Part shown: positions 35,151-47,955 of the stretch, piece after piece
How the letters are laid out: the number at the start of each line of letters is the position of its first letter
How positions within the stretch are numbered: position 1 is the stretch's first letter
Assembly (NCBI GenBank): GCA_034509495.1
Contig: CM067524.1
Span: 3,089,474-3,153,473 of the forward strand
Direction: 5' to 3'
Length of the DNA: 64,000 bases
Source: Acestrorhynchus altus
Taxonomy: Eukaryota > Chordata > Actinopteri > Characiformes > Acestrorhynchidae
Program-made: the position numbers and the translations under genes
Notes under the pieces: model-generated
Databases searched by the model: none
What the model was told of the DNA's origin: nothing
The model's input: only the letters and a program-made list of their open reading frames with translations

Positions 35151-38100
35151 CTAATTGTGAAGATTATCAAAGAAGCTCTCAGTGGCTCTGAGAATCTGAA
35201 CAACAGCATTCAGCAGGAGAATGTCAGTGTGAGGATCCAGCTCCAACTCCTGACTGTAGTTCTTCACTGGAACCACAGCAGAGAGAGAGACTCCCAGGTT
35301 GACGCTCACCTCTTGGACCTGCAGAAAGACATGTTGCATCGTATGCTGTGTTGAACCTTTACAGTAGCTGTACCATCTGATTTTCCAAGCCCTATGTCAG
35401 ATCTCACCGTTTTGTAGATGTAATTACTTTGGTAGAGAGTCTTGAGGTCAGCTGCCAGAGAAGGACAGGCCTCGTCTACCTTGGTGAGCACGACCAGCTG
35501 TGAGATGCCTGTAAATAAGTCACAATGTGTTTTTATTTTATAAATGCATTACAAAGTAGGAATCACTGCCCACTGAGAAGAACCAAGACACAGGAGAAGT
35601 ACATCCTAAACAGCATGAAGAAGAACAAAGGAGAGGAACTCAGACTCTGAAGAAGAACTTCACTAAAAATGAGACAAAGAACCACTGAGAAGAACCAATA
35701 CTCAAAAGGAGAAACTTAAGAGGATGAAGAAGAATCAGTGAGAGGAACTGAGACTCTGGAAATTACCCATCTGGTTGGCTTTCCTCCGGAAGGTGGCCAG
35801 CTTCTCAATCATTTTGCTGGAGAGGAGTTTGACTTTGCTGGAGTCAATCACAAACACAACAGTGTGGATCTTGTCCTTCAGTTCGGGCTCTTTGCAGTAT
35901 GAAGGTGATTCTTCTTGTAGAGGCATTGATGGGTTAAACTAAGGGGAAGAGGTCAGATTGTTTGTCCAGACAGGTCACAGCTGCACATGTAGTAACTTCC
36001 TAATAGCCTAAATGTTCTCTCGGCTGTCCTACCTGATACTTATTCTGAACGTGACCTTTCAGAATGCTTGTGAAATCCTCAATGTCCAGTCCAGCATGTA
36101 CACCCTCTTCTAGTCCCATAGTGTCACACAGAAGGACTGGCAGAAGCGTCCCATCCCTGTCTGCGTTTATGGAATAGGTACGAAACTGTAACGCATAAAT
36201 AATCATTAGCATTTATAAAGTTAGATTTCCAGAAGAAAAGTCTGGGGGTGTTACACTCATCTCTGGGGGGCCTGTATGAGCAGCCCAAGAATATTTTGTC
36301 TTCATACCTGGGTTAGTGACCAGGACCAGGAGGGGTTAAACTTGGGCCCATCTAAGTTGGGGCTTGGAGGGGTCACAGACCTAAACTTTCAGATTAGTCT
36401 AAAGTGGGATCAGACTAGTAAATGTATCAATGTATTTGATGGACATCACCCAGAAGAATCTCCAACCCTGGTCTTGAAGATCAAATTTCCTGCAAATTCT
36501 GGGTTCAACAACAATCTGCCACACCAGCTTCTGCACACAGCTGACGGGCTGGATCAATGGACTGGACTGGCTTGAATGGGAATAGTGGAACAGAAATTTA
36601 GATTCAGGTGGGACCCGAAGGAGGAGAGAAGGAGGGCAGACCGACCTCTAAAGATAAACCTGGGCAAGGCTCACATCACGGACAAAAGTAAATCCCAATA
36701 CCACAGGTCTATCAAATCAAGCTCCTGGTCTTGCAGTAAAATTCAGAAAATCACTTCCTCCTGGATATTCCACCCTCAGCTGGGAGAGGAACTGTTCAGC
36801 AGTGGAATTGTTAGGTGTTTCATTCCTATTAGAACGTAAACCCCTTAAACAAGACCATTTCAAGAATCTCCTATGGTGCTTTCTTAGGATTGTGGTCCAG
36901 GTATGACAAACTTGGATTCTTCCAGGCCACAGCTCTGCAGAGATGTCCATTTCTGGGCATCTTCTCGGACAGAAAGGTGCTTTAGATGGTGCCTTGAGGA
37001 CATTCTTCATGTGTTAAGTAATGACTTAAATGTATATAAAATGAATATGGCTTGATTCTAACTCGAGTATGTGAAGATGGAAGACATTTCCAGAAGGTCC
37101 ACTGTCACTGATGCTCTCCACCAGTCTGGGTTTCATCTTGGTTTCATCAGAGTCAAGAATGTTGTTTCCCACAGTCTGAGGATCCTCTTTGCTCGGTTCT
37201 GATCTGATCTGCAGTGTTAGCTGTGAGGCCTTTAAAAACATGGACGTGTCTCTTCAAATCACATCTAATCAACTGAATACCACAAGTGGAGTCCAATCGA
37301 GGTGTAGAAACATCTCAAAAAGGATTCATTGAAAAAAATCAAAGTGTCTCTACAACTGAATACTTATGTATGTAAATGCAAAAGTAGAGTTTTTCCTTTA
37401 ATACATTTGTAAAAACGTGGAAGGGTCTGAAGATATGTGTCATATGTGTTTTAGCTGATGGTCTGCAGTGCTTTGGTCCACCACGGCCAGAGACGGGACA
37501 CATGCCTTGGTCCATTTACACGAGTAGAAGGACAGGACATCACATAGACAAAGTGCTGTGTATGAAATCATCTACCCTGTGCTGTGAATGTAACGGTAGA
37601 AGCATAAGAGTTTAGACACACGTCTACCTGTGTGGTCAGACTGGTGCCGGCACAGCCCGTGTTGGCCTGGTTGGAGACTTAGCCCTTGAACACAGAGTTA
37701 ATGGAGTTGAAGAAGCTGGACTTGCCAGCTCCAACTGGACCAACCAGCAGAACTCGAGCCTGCTTCACAGAGCGCACTCCATGCGTCCAGCCTGTGACCG
37801 TGTCCATTAGAACCTTCCTCCTCCTACAGAAGCACAACCACACTGCATTACGGCCTGTTCTAGATGGGTTTATAACAGAAGCAGCTGAGCTCTCCTTCGT
37901 AAATCTTTACTGTCCTCAGAACAGTGTGCTAGTCTGTATATCTTCTCCACATACACTATATGGCCAAAAGTTTTGGGACAGCTGCTCATTCACTGTTTCT
38001 TCGGAAATCATGGGGATTAGAATGTTTTAAAGGGTTTGCTTTGGTTGGATTAACTGTCTCTACTGTTCAGAGAAGACGTTCTACTTGGAACATTGCTGTG

Positions 38101-39171
38101 AGGACTTGATTACATTCAGGGACAAAAGCATTAGTGAGCTCAGGAGGTTGGGTGACCAGCACCCCACCTCATCCCCAACTCCTCAGAAATATACTAATCT
38201 CTATTCCACGTGTACCTAATCTCTAGGTCACATGTACAAACCCACCCAGAGACCATGTCCATCTGGAACCCACCTATTTCTGGTTCCACTGGGTTGTCTC
38301 CTCAGCTCAATGCTGGGAGGCTTTATACCCCTCTAGACCACACCTGCTATTAGACGTGGAGACAATAGAGTCCTGTTTTTTTATCTGCTCCAGAGAGTCC
38401 TGTTCTAATGGCAGCACTTCTCTACACATTTGCACATCTGTGTCAGCAATGGGTGCAGCTTAAAGCAGCTGAATGCTGAGATAGAAGGTGTGTGTATGTG
38501 TGAGTGGAGGAGCTGGTTTAGAGGAATCTGAGGTAACTCACTCTGAATGCCACACAAGACTTCTCCATGGTTTCTCCAGGAGTGACCCACAGCCTGCAGT
38601 ACAACAGTAATGACATATAGACTCAGCTTTCTCTTGGCTTTACTGTCACTTAATAACAATACTGCTGACAGGATGCTGACCCCTTACCCTCCACTCTGTA
38701 CACCTCGCACTCGGTCAGCTGCAGGTCATTCCCGTGCATCTCCACCGGATCAAAAACATAACATCCAGGACAGCTGTAAACTGCAGCTGTATCGTTATAG
38801 AGAAACTCCATGGACTGAAAATGTGGACCTGTTGTTCCATCGTGGAGAGAATACCGGCCATTTTCACTGACCACTCGCAGAGGGTCCTTCTGCATCTCTC
38901 GCTCATTGAAGCTAAACAGAAAGGCTTTCTCATCAGTGATATTCTGGCCTGTCTGGGCAAAGTTTCTGCTGGTGTATGCACCGAAGATATAGCCAGAGAT
39001 GTTGTAGGCCACTGTAACAGTCGGCCCCTGCTGATCGCACTTCTGGTGGAAGGCGTACGCCTTAAATCCGTGAACGCTGGCTTTGAACAGCAGGCTGAGT
39101 CTGGTACAGCAGAGCATGGAGCAGAGCTTCATCTCCTGCTGTTTGGACAGCTTGGACGTAACTGTACTCAT
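35151..39171 (-). CDS. ifi44l: Interferon-induced protein 44-like (TLDc-like + GTPase), one in-frame stop
   Basis: IFI44/IFI44L proteins are interferon-induced cytoplasmic GTP-binding proteins with antiviral and feedback roles. Exons: 38688-39171, 38542-38593, 37628-37823, 36033-36185, 35767-35938, 35408-35508, 35151-35318; phases join over 442 codons, the usual family length (human IFI44 is 444 aa). The N-terminal TLDc-like domain is seen in RLSLLFKASVHGFKAYAF, GPTVTVAYN, SGYIFGAYTS and ECEVYRVE. KPWRSLVW is the family linker. The P-loop GPVGAGKSS is at about residues 207-215. LLCDTMGLEEG supplies the G3-like region and VVLTKVDEACP the G4-like TKVD. A TAA at 37681-37679 (codon 227) follows SVFKG directly, and the frame continues beyond it with VSNQANTGCAG. 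CAA to TAA would explain it. Null allele, pseudogene or base error are possible. Confidence 0.9.
37255..37440. mobile_element. Terminal fragment of a Tc1-like element
   Basis: gtgtagaaacatctcaaaaa, gaatacttatgtatgtaaat and tttaatacatttgtaaaaa resemble the conserved end of fish Tc1-like transposons. It lies in an intron of the IFI44-like gene. Confidence 0.5.
37962..38490. mobile_element. Interspersed non-autonomous element (ACACTATATGGCCAAAAGTTTTGGGACA end)
   Basis: The left end is cactatatggccaaaagttt. The body includes ctcattcactgtttcttcgg and aacattgctgtgaggacttg. The right-hand part is tttgcacatctgtgtcagca and tgcagcttaaagcagctgaa. It matches a repeat I recognise as abundant in fish; another right end is at 34500-34660. 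Confidence 0.6.
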
Positions 39172-39344
39172 GATGATGTGAAAGGCAGGACCCTGGGAGT
39201 AAACGAGAGAACTGAGTAAAGAGCTGGACAAACAGAGACAATCAGCTACACACAACATACCGTGTCATGCAAAGGTTTGGGAACCCCAGGAGATGTGAGG
39301 TCAGATAACCTTGACTGAGGTCTCAGACCTTCATTGTCTTTTTA

Positions 39345-39570
39345 GGACAGAAAGACAGACAGAAAGACACCGACAGCCAGACAGACACAGACATACATAG
39401 AGGCAGACTCAGATATAGACATACACACAGACACAGACAGAAAGACCCAGACAGACAGACAGACACAGACAGGCAGACAGAAAGACGCATACAGACACAG
39501 ACATACATACAGACACAGACAGACACAGACATACATACATAAAACAGACAGACGGACAGACAAACCTCTT
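39345..39570. repeat. GACAGACACAGACATACATA simple repeat
   Basis: Irregular tetramer array (gaca/cata). Confidence 0.9.
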
Positions 39571-39761
39571 GCCAACACCCAACCTGGATCAACTGCTCAG
39601 AGCAAATTTACATTCACACCACTTCTGAAGCAGCTTCCAGATGAGTGCAGTCTCAGGATCACCCACATATGAAGAACGCTGATCAATGATGAACAGATGC
39701 TCACGCAACTGCCGGAGGAAGAAGAGCAGAACTGGAGCAGAATTGAAACTGATCTGACTGC

Positions 39762-39771
39762 TTTCAGTTTC
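39762..39771 (-). promoter_or_regulatory. ISRE-like core upstream of the IFI44-like gene
   Basis: tttcagtttc on plus equals GAAACTGAAA on minus, fitting GAAANNGAAA, the core bound by IRF/ISGF3. It lies about 590 bases before the ATG. A 5'UTR exon between them is likely, because the coding exon has a good acceptor just upstream of the ATG (ACTCCCAG at about 39194). Activity is inferred. Confidence 0.45.
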
Positions 39772-39907
39772 AGCTTCTATCTGAAAGCTTCCAGTCCACC
39801 TTAAAGGGCTACAGAACTTAAGGTGGACCCGAAAATTCAAACCAGACACTCCAGCCTTGTAGATCAAACAGCAGCTGCTGACGTGTGGAAGACAATTTAC
39901 ATGCAGG

Positions 39908-39969
39908 ACAATCCATCCATCCATCCATCCATCCATCAAACCATCCATCCATCAATCAACCAACCAATT

Positions 39970-40008
<39 letters not shown>

Positions 40009-40009
40009 T

Positions 40010-40062
<53 letters not shown>
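39908..40062. repeat. (CATC)n then (AATC)n tetranucleotide repeats
   Basis: ccatccatccatccatcaaa passing into aatcaatcaatcaatcaatc. Confidence 0.94.
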
Positions 40063-41300
40063 GCCTGTGCTGGAGGTCAGGGTGCATCAGTGTTGGTGTA
40101 GGAAGAGGTTAAAGGTCAAACAGGAACAAACAATAAAACCCAAGCAGTGAATCCATTACATCATACTTACCTGCACACCTGAGGTCTTCTGCTCATGCAC
40201 CTGCATGTTCTCACCAACTGCTTATCACCCTCTTGTGGTCATTAAGTTCACCAGCAGCACCAGTTTTAGCCCTTCCGGTCACACGCTGCTTTTCTTTGGG
40301 TGAACTGACCCAGGGTCAGCGGGTCATAATCAATACGATACTGGTCACTGTGAAGCAGCCCTGCTGAAACGTTTCCACTGGTAACTGCTGACCAGTGTGT
40401 GTTACATTTGACTGTGACCATCTTGTTCATGCTGGACGCTCAAGTTGGTCAGAATGATTATGCTTGTAAAGCAGCTAACCCATCAAATCCAAATAAAAAC
40501 ACACTCAAAGGCTAAACTGGTCAACCAGTTAAACAAGCTTGACCAGTCTGACCAGCTCACCAGGCTGCATTTTAATACACCAGTGACACCAGCACTATTA
40601 TTAACTCTTCATTTGGATATTTTGTTTTGAATTTTAGTTTATTCTAATGTTATATAGAGTTAATTACAGGTAGACACTCTCACTGATGCTGACTTTACGT
40701 TTATTTGGGTTTATTCTAATGTTATATAGAGTTAATTACAGGTAGACGCTCTCACTGACGCTGACTATGTTTATTTGGGTTTATTCTAATGTTATATAGA
40801 GTTAATTACAGGTAGACACTGATGAGACTGTAGCTGCTGATTCTGAAACTAAAAGAAAATGTGTGCTGTGTGTCAGTTCTAGAGGGTTTATCTAGAGCAC
40901 GGTTCTCTTTCTTCTTTGAGCTGATGATTAGCTGCTCTACCTGAAGGAACGGGAAGTGTTGTCTCAGGTGTTCCCTCCACCTGTTCTCCACAGACCCGCC
41001 CTCCTGTGCAGCGATTGGTTCAGTCGCTGTAAGGTGAGATTTTTATTGGAGGAGCTCTAAATAGTTTTATTGATCTAATGCATAATTAATATTATTATAC
41101 AATTGGTTCTACCCTAGAACCAAACAACCTAGAACACACATTAAAATGTTCTAGAGTGTCTAATGCGTCTCTACAGAAGTTCTAGAGTGTGTTCTGGAGT
41201 GCTCATTGTTTGTATCATTGTGTTCTAGATAAGCTGTAAGTTAAGAACACAGGAACATAAACCTGTCTTTACTTAATGATGAAATCATGCTAGAGCAGGA
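40062..41300. other. Intergenic between divergent IFI44-like and myo9b genes
   Basis: No gene recognised. It contains a triplicated unit of about 80 bp at 40632-40820 (tttattctaatgttatatag, gagttaattacaggtagac). Confidence 0.55.
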
Positions 41301-41930
41301 ACACAAAACAGGCAATCTAGAACACAGAACAGAACGCACGTACACCTGAGGCAGCTCGTGCACGCGGATTGGGACGCTTCCACCCAACTTCTAGCCAATC
41401 CCTGCGCGTGGGCGGGGCCTGTGTGAATACGGGCGGGACCTGCGGCGGGGTGAGTAGGGAAGTGACTCTGCTGTAAACACCTCATTTATCTGCTCACTCC
41501 TGGAGTGAATATCAGCACCTGTGACGCGCTGGAGAACCACGTTCTTCTTCTTCTTCTTCTTCTTCTTCTCCTTCTTTCAGGGTTGGATCCGGCGCGTGCT
41601 GGAATGGAATGACGTCACACTGGAGCAGGTGAGCTTCAGCTGTAGATCATATCAGGTGGGGTGGAGGTGAGGTAGGGGTGGAGGTGAGGGTGAGGTAGAG
41701 GTAGGGGTAGGGGTAGGGGTGAGAGGACAGGAGGGCAGCAGGGCAGCAGGGCAGGTGAAGCACAGGTGATACAGGTGGGTTGTTTTGTTGGGGGTGGGAT
41801 TTGAACCTTCTCCTTGGTGGGTGCAGCTCTGGAGTTCCTAACGTTCTAGGTAAGACAGGACAAGCATGAACATGTACCAACCTGGAGGTCTTTTTTTCTT
41901 CCCTCACCTTTGGATTCCCATCCTCCTCCA
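41300..41930 (+). promoter_or_regulatory. myo9b: myo9b promoter, two 5'UTR exons, CRE palindrome and uORFs
   Basis: GC boxes (gggcggggcc at about 41410, gggcgggacc) precede a donor at 41450-41451 (gcgggGTGAGT). The second UTR exon, 41581-41628, follows a (TTC)n polypyrimidine tract. It contains a perfect cAMP-response palindrome tgacgtca at 41610-41617 and two short overlapping upstream ORFs (ATGs at 41604 and 41609). The coding exon begins at 41931. Exon calls rest on splice-site quality only. Confidence 0.5.
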
Positions 41931-41968
41931 GGTGATCTATGTCATGCGGTGTGCCTGCAAGTGGTACG

Positions 41969-43849
41969 ATGAGTGTCCCTGAAAGCAGAAGGTCCGTCTA
42001 TCAGGATGAGGCTACGTACGTTCTACAGATATACCCAAGACTGTCCATCAAAACAGCCCAGAGCTGCACCCTCAGGGTCAACAAGGAGGCCACAGTGGCC
42101 AGAGTCATGCAGAATGCTGGGGTCACTCTGGGCCTGGACATGTCCAAGCTGTACCAGCTTGTGGAGGTCAGGGAGTTTGGCGGAGAAGAATGGGTCCTGC
42201 AACCCAGTGACCGTCCAGTTGAAAGGGTGCTACTTTGGCCAAGTAAGGTCCAAGAGCGCCATCCGCAAAGCCACGGGTACTACTTCATTCTCCAGCTCAG
42301 TGGGCCAGATGGGCCAAGCCAAGCAAACCATGTTCTGGATGTCCGTGGCCTTCAGAAGCCTCCGCAGGAGGACTACAACGACCTGTGCAGCCTTCCCGTC
42401 TTGACCGAAAAGAACATCCTGGAGACGCTCCGTCGCCGCTTCCTGAAGAATCAGATCTACACCTATGCCAACAACATCCTCATCGCTGTCAACCCCTTCA
42501 AGTTCCTCCCCATCTACAACCCAAAGTATGTGGAGATGTATGAGAACCACACACTGGGCCGACTGGACCCACACATCTTCGCCATCGCAGATGCCGCCTT
42601 CCACGCCATGCTCAACAAACACCTCAACCAGTGCATCGTCATCTCAGGCGAGAGCGGTTCAGGTAAAACCCAGAGCACCAACTTCCTGATCCACTGCCTG
42701 ACCGCCTTCAGCCGCAAGGGCTGCACCAGTGGTGTGGAGAGGACCATCCTGGGGGCAGGGCCAGTGCTGGAGGTAAGGAACCTCTGCCCATAACTACCAG
42801 GTTCATGTAGCACTGAGGGGTTCCCAACTAATGGTGAACGATACTTCATATATAACGTGTCCACGATATTTAGTGGGGATCCACAATAGATTCAAACACG
42901 CCAGTGGAGTACTTGTCCATGTATTTGTGTTCTAGATAATTAGCAAATTAGACTGTAAGTAAATCAAATGTTCTAGGAAATCTCAGTCAGTTGTGCTCGG
43001 GCTCTCCAATGCCTGATGTGTGTCAGCTTAGGGTAAAGTCAGCTGATGTGACGGTTCTACAGGGTCACACATCTTGTGAACAACTAAAGGTGGTTCTCTG
43101 ACATGGCTCAAAGAACACTTTGGAACACATGGGTTCTAGAAAGCTTCGTTTGCATGCTGTAGTGGTCAGGAAAGCCTAAGTTGCATATTTGTCAGTTCTA
43201 GAGAGATCACAACTAATAGGACTGCTAATTAGGAGCACCAGTTTAATGTTCTGACTTTAAAAAACAGTTTTAGATCCAGAATCTTCTCAGAACTCGGGAT
43301 CAGACATCTCCTCTGCCCACTATTCTGACTGGGAAAGGTTATCTAGAACCAAACCACCTCTGAATGAGTGTGTTTATGTCTCATCGGTTTATTGTGCAGA
43401 GAATGGAATTCCACAGAGTGCTCTGCTCTGACTGGTCAGGCTGTGGAGGGGTTTATTAAGGAGAGGAAGGAATCTTGGATTGGGGATCTCTTGGGAACCG
43501 GTGGAAGTAGAACATCCATTGGTGTAAAGTTCCAAAGGTGGTAAAATAAACCCTCTGGGCTGAGATGTTTTCTGGAGATCAAGCTTCAGCTCTCTCACAC
43601 ATCCTAACACCCGTCTGGTTCTGATCAAGTCAAGCTGCTCTCTTCTAATACCAACATGGTTCTCCGCCAGCACCTCTAACTGGGCCCCGAGAACGTGGGG
43701 CTGAGGGACGCTGGGTGTTGGTGATGATGATTCACTGATCTGAGTTCTGCTGTTTTCATTTCTGCATCGTGATTTCCTGATCTTCTGCAAAGTGGAAATA
43801 ACGACTGCAGTACAGGAAGCACTACTGAACTACAGCATCTCACAGCTAC

Positions 43850-43902
<53 letters not shown>

Positions 43903-43969
43903 TCACACCAAGGTAGATAGTATCACCACAAGAGATAAGTGGTCACTTTGGTCATTTCCGTTGGTACCA

Positions 43970-44003
<34 letters not shown>

Positions 44004-44097
44004 CTACAGTAACAGAGATGATAGGTCTCTAATTACAGTACTCTGAATAATTTCTCTTTGCTGTAAGAGTGTTTAATGTAGAAACCCCCATTAGAAC

Positions 44098-44149
<52 letters not shown>

Positions 44150-47100
44150 CAGTAAACATGTCTGTAGTGTGTGTGTGTATTGATATCGTGTTGGAGTATC
44201 TGACCTCGGCCTCTGTGGAGCTGAAAGTGGAAGAACACGGAACTCTGCTGGTTATTTATGAACGCTCTCTCTGCTGGAACTTTCTCTGATTGAGGAACGA
44301 CAGCTGTGGCTCAGCTGACCACTGTCTCTGCCTTTACATCTACAGGGAGGGTGAAGTGTCTAACAGAGTGGACAGAGAAGCGGATGAACTACAGTCTGGA
44401 ATCAGCTGATAGAGTGGACAGTGTAGAAACAAGGAGGTGGTCATAATGTTATGAGCAGTTCGGGTCACAGTTCTTCAGGAACGGCTGTGAGCAGCAGGGG
44501 TGTAACGGTGTGCAGACGTCACCGTTCATTAAGAAGAATACATACTGGAGAACCCCAGTCCCTCTAGCTCGGCTCAGCGGGCCGTTTGGCCTGTCAGTGT
44601 CTGTTAGTGTTCGTGTTCTTCAGGCTCTCCTGAGAAGGTCCCCTCAGCACTTCCTGTCCCGGGAAGGTGGGGCTCCAGAGAGAAAGCTCTGGCCATAAAT
44701 TCTATAAATAGAACGTGCCAGTGTACCTCGGCTACGGCTCCGAGCGCCACTGAACAAGAGGACTGCATCAAATAGAGGAACGTGGTGGGACACGGCACCA
44801 GCTGACCCTTGTTCTGCAATGTGTACAGGGGTCAGCTGGTGCTGTGTTTCACGGTGTTCCTCTTTCTGGTGCCGAGAACGACTGTTAGTAATAATCATCT
44901 GGTTCTGTGTGCCGACTGTCGCTCTACCTGCAGGCTGCGAGTTCCCGAAGGGTGAAATGTGCCGGGGGTTATCTGGAACAGGTTAGGCAGGTTCTTAGGA
45001 TTCCCTAACGGCCTTTTCTTTCTTCTTCCATGCTCCAGAAGCGTTCAAACCTGCTGCTCCGCCCACACGAAGAGTGACTAGGCCCTGATTGAGTGAGGTG
45101 TTGTGAGTGTGCTCTGAGACGGGGTAGTTTGGTGAATCAGTGTAAAGGTAGACTGTGTAAACAGTGTGACATTGTTGTGCAGGACATAAACATCTCTCTC
45201 ATAAGGAGTCTGATGTACACTCCTTCTCTGTCAGTAAACTGACAGGCCAAATGTCTTGGGACAGGAACAAGATATTGTGTCCAGTGACTTTTGCTTCGTC
45301 CCATCGAAACTAGAGGACGCTGCGCTGGACTGGAGGACTGAACGTGGTTATGCTTTCTGTCACAATCGCTTGTCTGTTTGGACGGACAATTCTAGCCAGA
45401 TGCCGTCGGTCACCATCATAAAGCACCCGTGGGCTGCTGCACTGTCCACTGTGGCTGGTAATGCCTTCTTTGAAAAAAGCACAGTGTGACTTTCACTTCA
45501 GTTGTTATAAACTCTCTATAGCAGCTGTTAGTCTCTGAGTTCTTGTTTGTCTTGTTCGTCCTGCAGAAGGTCCGTGTTCTGTGAGTTTGGGTTGTCTTGC
45601 TGCTCTGGTCAATTGAGGTCTACCCACGGATAGATGGTTGAAGATGTGTTGGTCAGGAGGACCACAGCCGAAGCTCATTGTGCATGTTGAGGTGTGCTGT
45701 AGAAGCTCCTCCTGTTTTCATCTTCAGCTTTGTTACAGATGGTGAGATGTTTGATGTAACAGAATGTGCTGGTATTTAATTGAGTCCGTTCTTTCCACTA
45801 CCAGTAAAAGGTTCTCTGTGCTGCTGGCTGCAACACAAGCCCATAGCACGATCCCCCCTCCCCCACGTTTAACAGTGCTCCACCAGCACCACTTCAGTCT
45901 GATCAATCTTCCTGAAGCTCTTTCAGAGTCACAGGGATCTGAGGAGTTTTTCTGTCAATCGTATGAGCAGGTCTCTCTGAAAGCTTTCTTGGTCCTCCAG
46001 ACGTCAGCTTGACCTTCACTGTTCCTGTTAATCTCCTAATTTCTTTCTAAAGTGAGGAAAGGAGAAACTGAAAGTGCTTATTAATCTTCTCTTGAATCAG
46101 AAACGATGAAGTCTGATTCATATTGGAGCTTCTGCTTCTGTAAGGAAGCTGATTTGAGGACTGGTTATGACCTGGACAGGACAGTCCATCCTCTGGTTCT
46201 GTCTGTGGTAGAGGACACGGAGCCCACGTGTTGACCTGAAGAACAGGGTAGCAGGAAGTGTAGTGGGCATGTTCTCACCTCCTCATTGTGTTTGCTGGTT
46301 TCTCTGGGACCCGTTCTTCAGTGGTCCCATCAGTAAAGTTACAGTCTGGTGCTTTAGGTTCTTTACCTTAGAACGACCCATATCCCACCAATTAGCACTG
46401 GCGCTATCAGTGTTCTATACAGAACTTTAACTCATAGAACCACTGGAATATTTATTGCGATTTTTCTTGGTTCTACAAAGACATGGTTGTCAGAGTGGGT
46501 TCAGTATCCACAGGGTGTGTGATGTGGTTGCCATGGTGGTGTTAAGCAGTTCCTATAGTGTCAGTTGTGGTTTCTGTGGTTCTGCCCGGTTTCTGGGTTC
46601 CGGGGAAATCTGTAATTTGCTGCTGAATCTAAGATTGTTTTCACAGGGTTGCCAGGTATGAACCATTATCTCATGTCGTCGTCATGTGTTGAGAAGTGGA
46701 ATGTGAGTGGGTGTTTTTGTTGTGGCAGTACAGAAGCATCCCGTGGTGGGCTTTTTGCGTAGTGCTGGACTCCACGCATACGAAGCTCCAGAATGTAAAC
46801 TAAGGACCTCATGTTTCTGGTTTATAACTCCAAACTCAGATGTTCTGCTCCGGTTGTATCACAGACACCCAGAAAGTGAGAGAAAGGTCAGTTGTGCTCT
46901 CCTGGACAGATGGCTGTGGCATCACTGGGGTCATGTCACCTGTGACCTCCTGATGACAGAGCTACACCTCAGCTTCATTCACACTGCAGGTAAAGGGTCT
47001 CCTGTGTCTGATCTTCATCTGTACTTTCATTTTCTCACATATGAAAGTGAAAAAGTCAGATTCAGTGTGTTACTGTTCACACAGACACACGTACAGCCGC

Positions 47101-47867
47101 TGTTACCTGCTGTTACCTGCTGTTACCTGCTACCTTAGACAAGCAACAGCCCACCAACAGTGAGAGGAAACACCACCAATCAACTACAAAATTAGTACCA
47201 CCTGCCTAGTACTAAGTGCGCCCCATCCTGCTATTAACATATTTTACTGACTCTCACATGCAGACTGACTCTCTCACGCAGACCGACTCTCTCACGCACA
47301 CCGACTCTCTCACGCAGACTGACGCTCACGCAGACTGACTCTCACTCTGAATGTGTCTGGTTTATCTCTGGTACACTCTCGTTGTACCAAAGCTACTATG
47401 AATCTTCATCCAATCAGACGCTGGTAACGGCTGATGCTGGTCCTCTACATTGGTAGGGAAAAGTTCTGGAATGGCCTTATCTGTGTCGTAGTCGTGACTA
47501 CGCCTCATCCCGTCCAGTAGCACTGTAACCTGAGTCACCAGTGGATTAGGCAGATTAATCCCAGTTCAAATCAGTGCTGGTGACGAGGTTGTGCCAGTGT
47601 CCCGTCTGTGGGTGAGAGAGCAGATGGGGGCGAGAGACTGTGATAATAAGAGGAATGTTTGGGCCGAGGCTGCTGCACTGCCTGCACGTTCATATCAGTG
47701 AGAGCAGGCAGGCCGCGGCCTGTTTCTGCCTGCTGAGGTATTCAGATACAGCCTACACCCTTCACACACACCCTGAGGACGCATCCCCCCCCCCAGACAC
47801 ACACACACACACACACACACACACCAGCACAACTCGGCATGTACAACCATACCCACGAAGGTCAAAA

Positions 47868-47955
<88 letters not shown>

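Noticed and set aside
38734..39219. 161-residue plus-strand frame
   Set aside because: Shadow of the IFI44-like TLDc exon on the minus strand, which has family motifs and splice sites.
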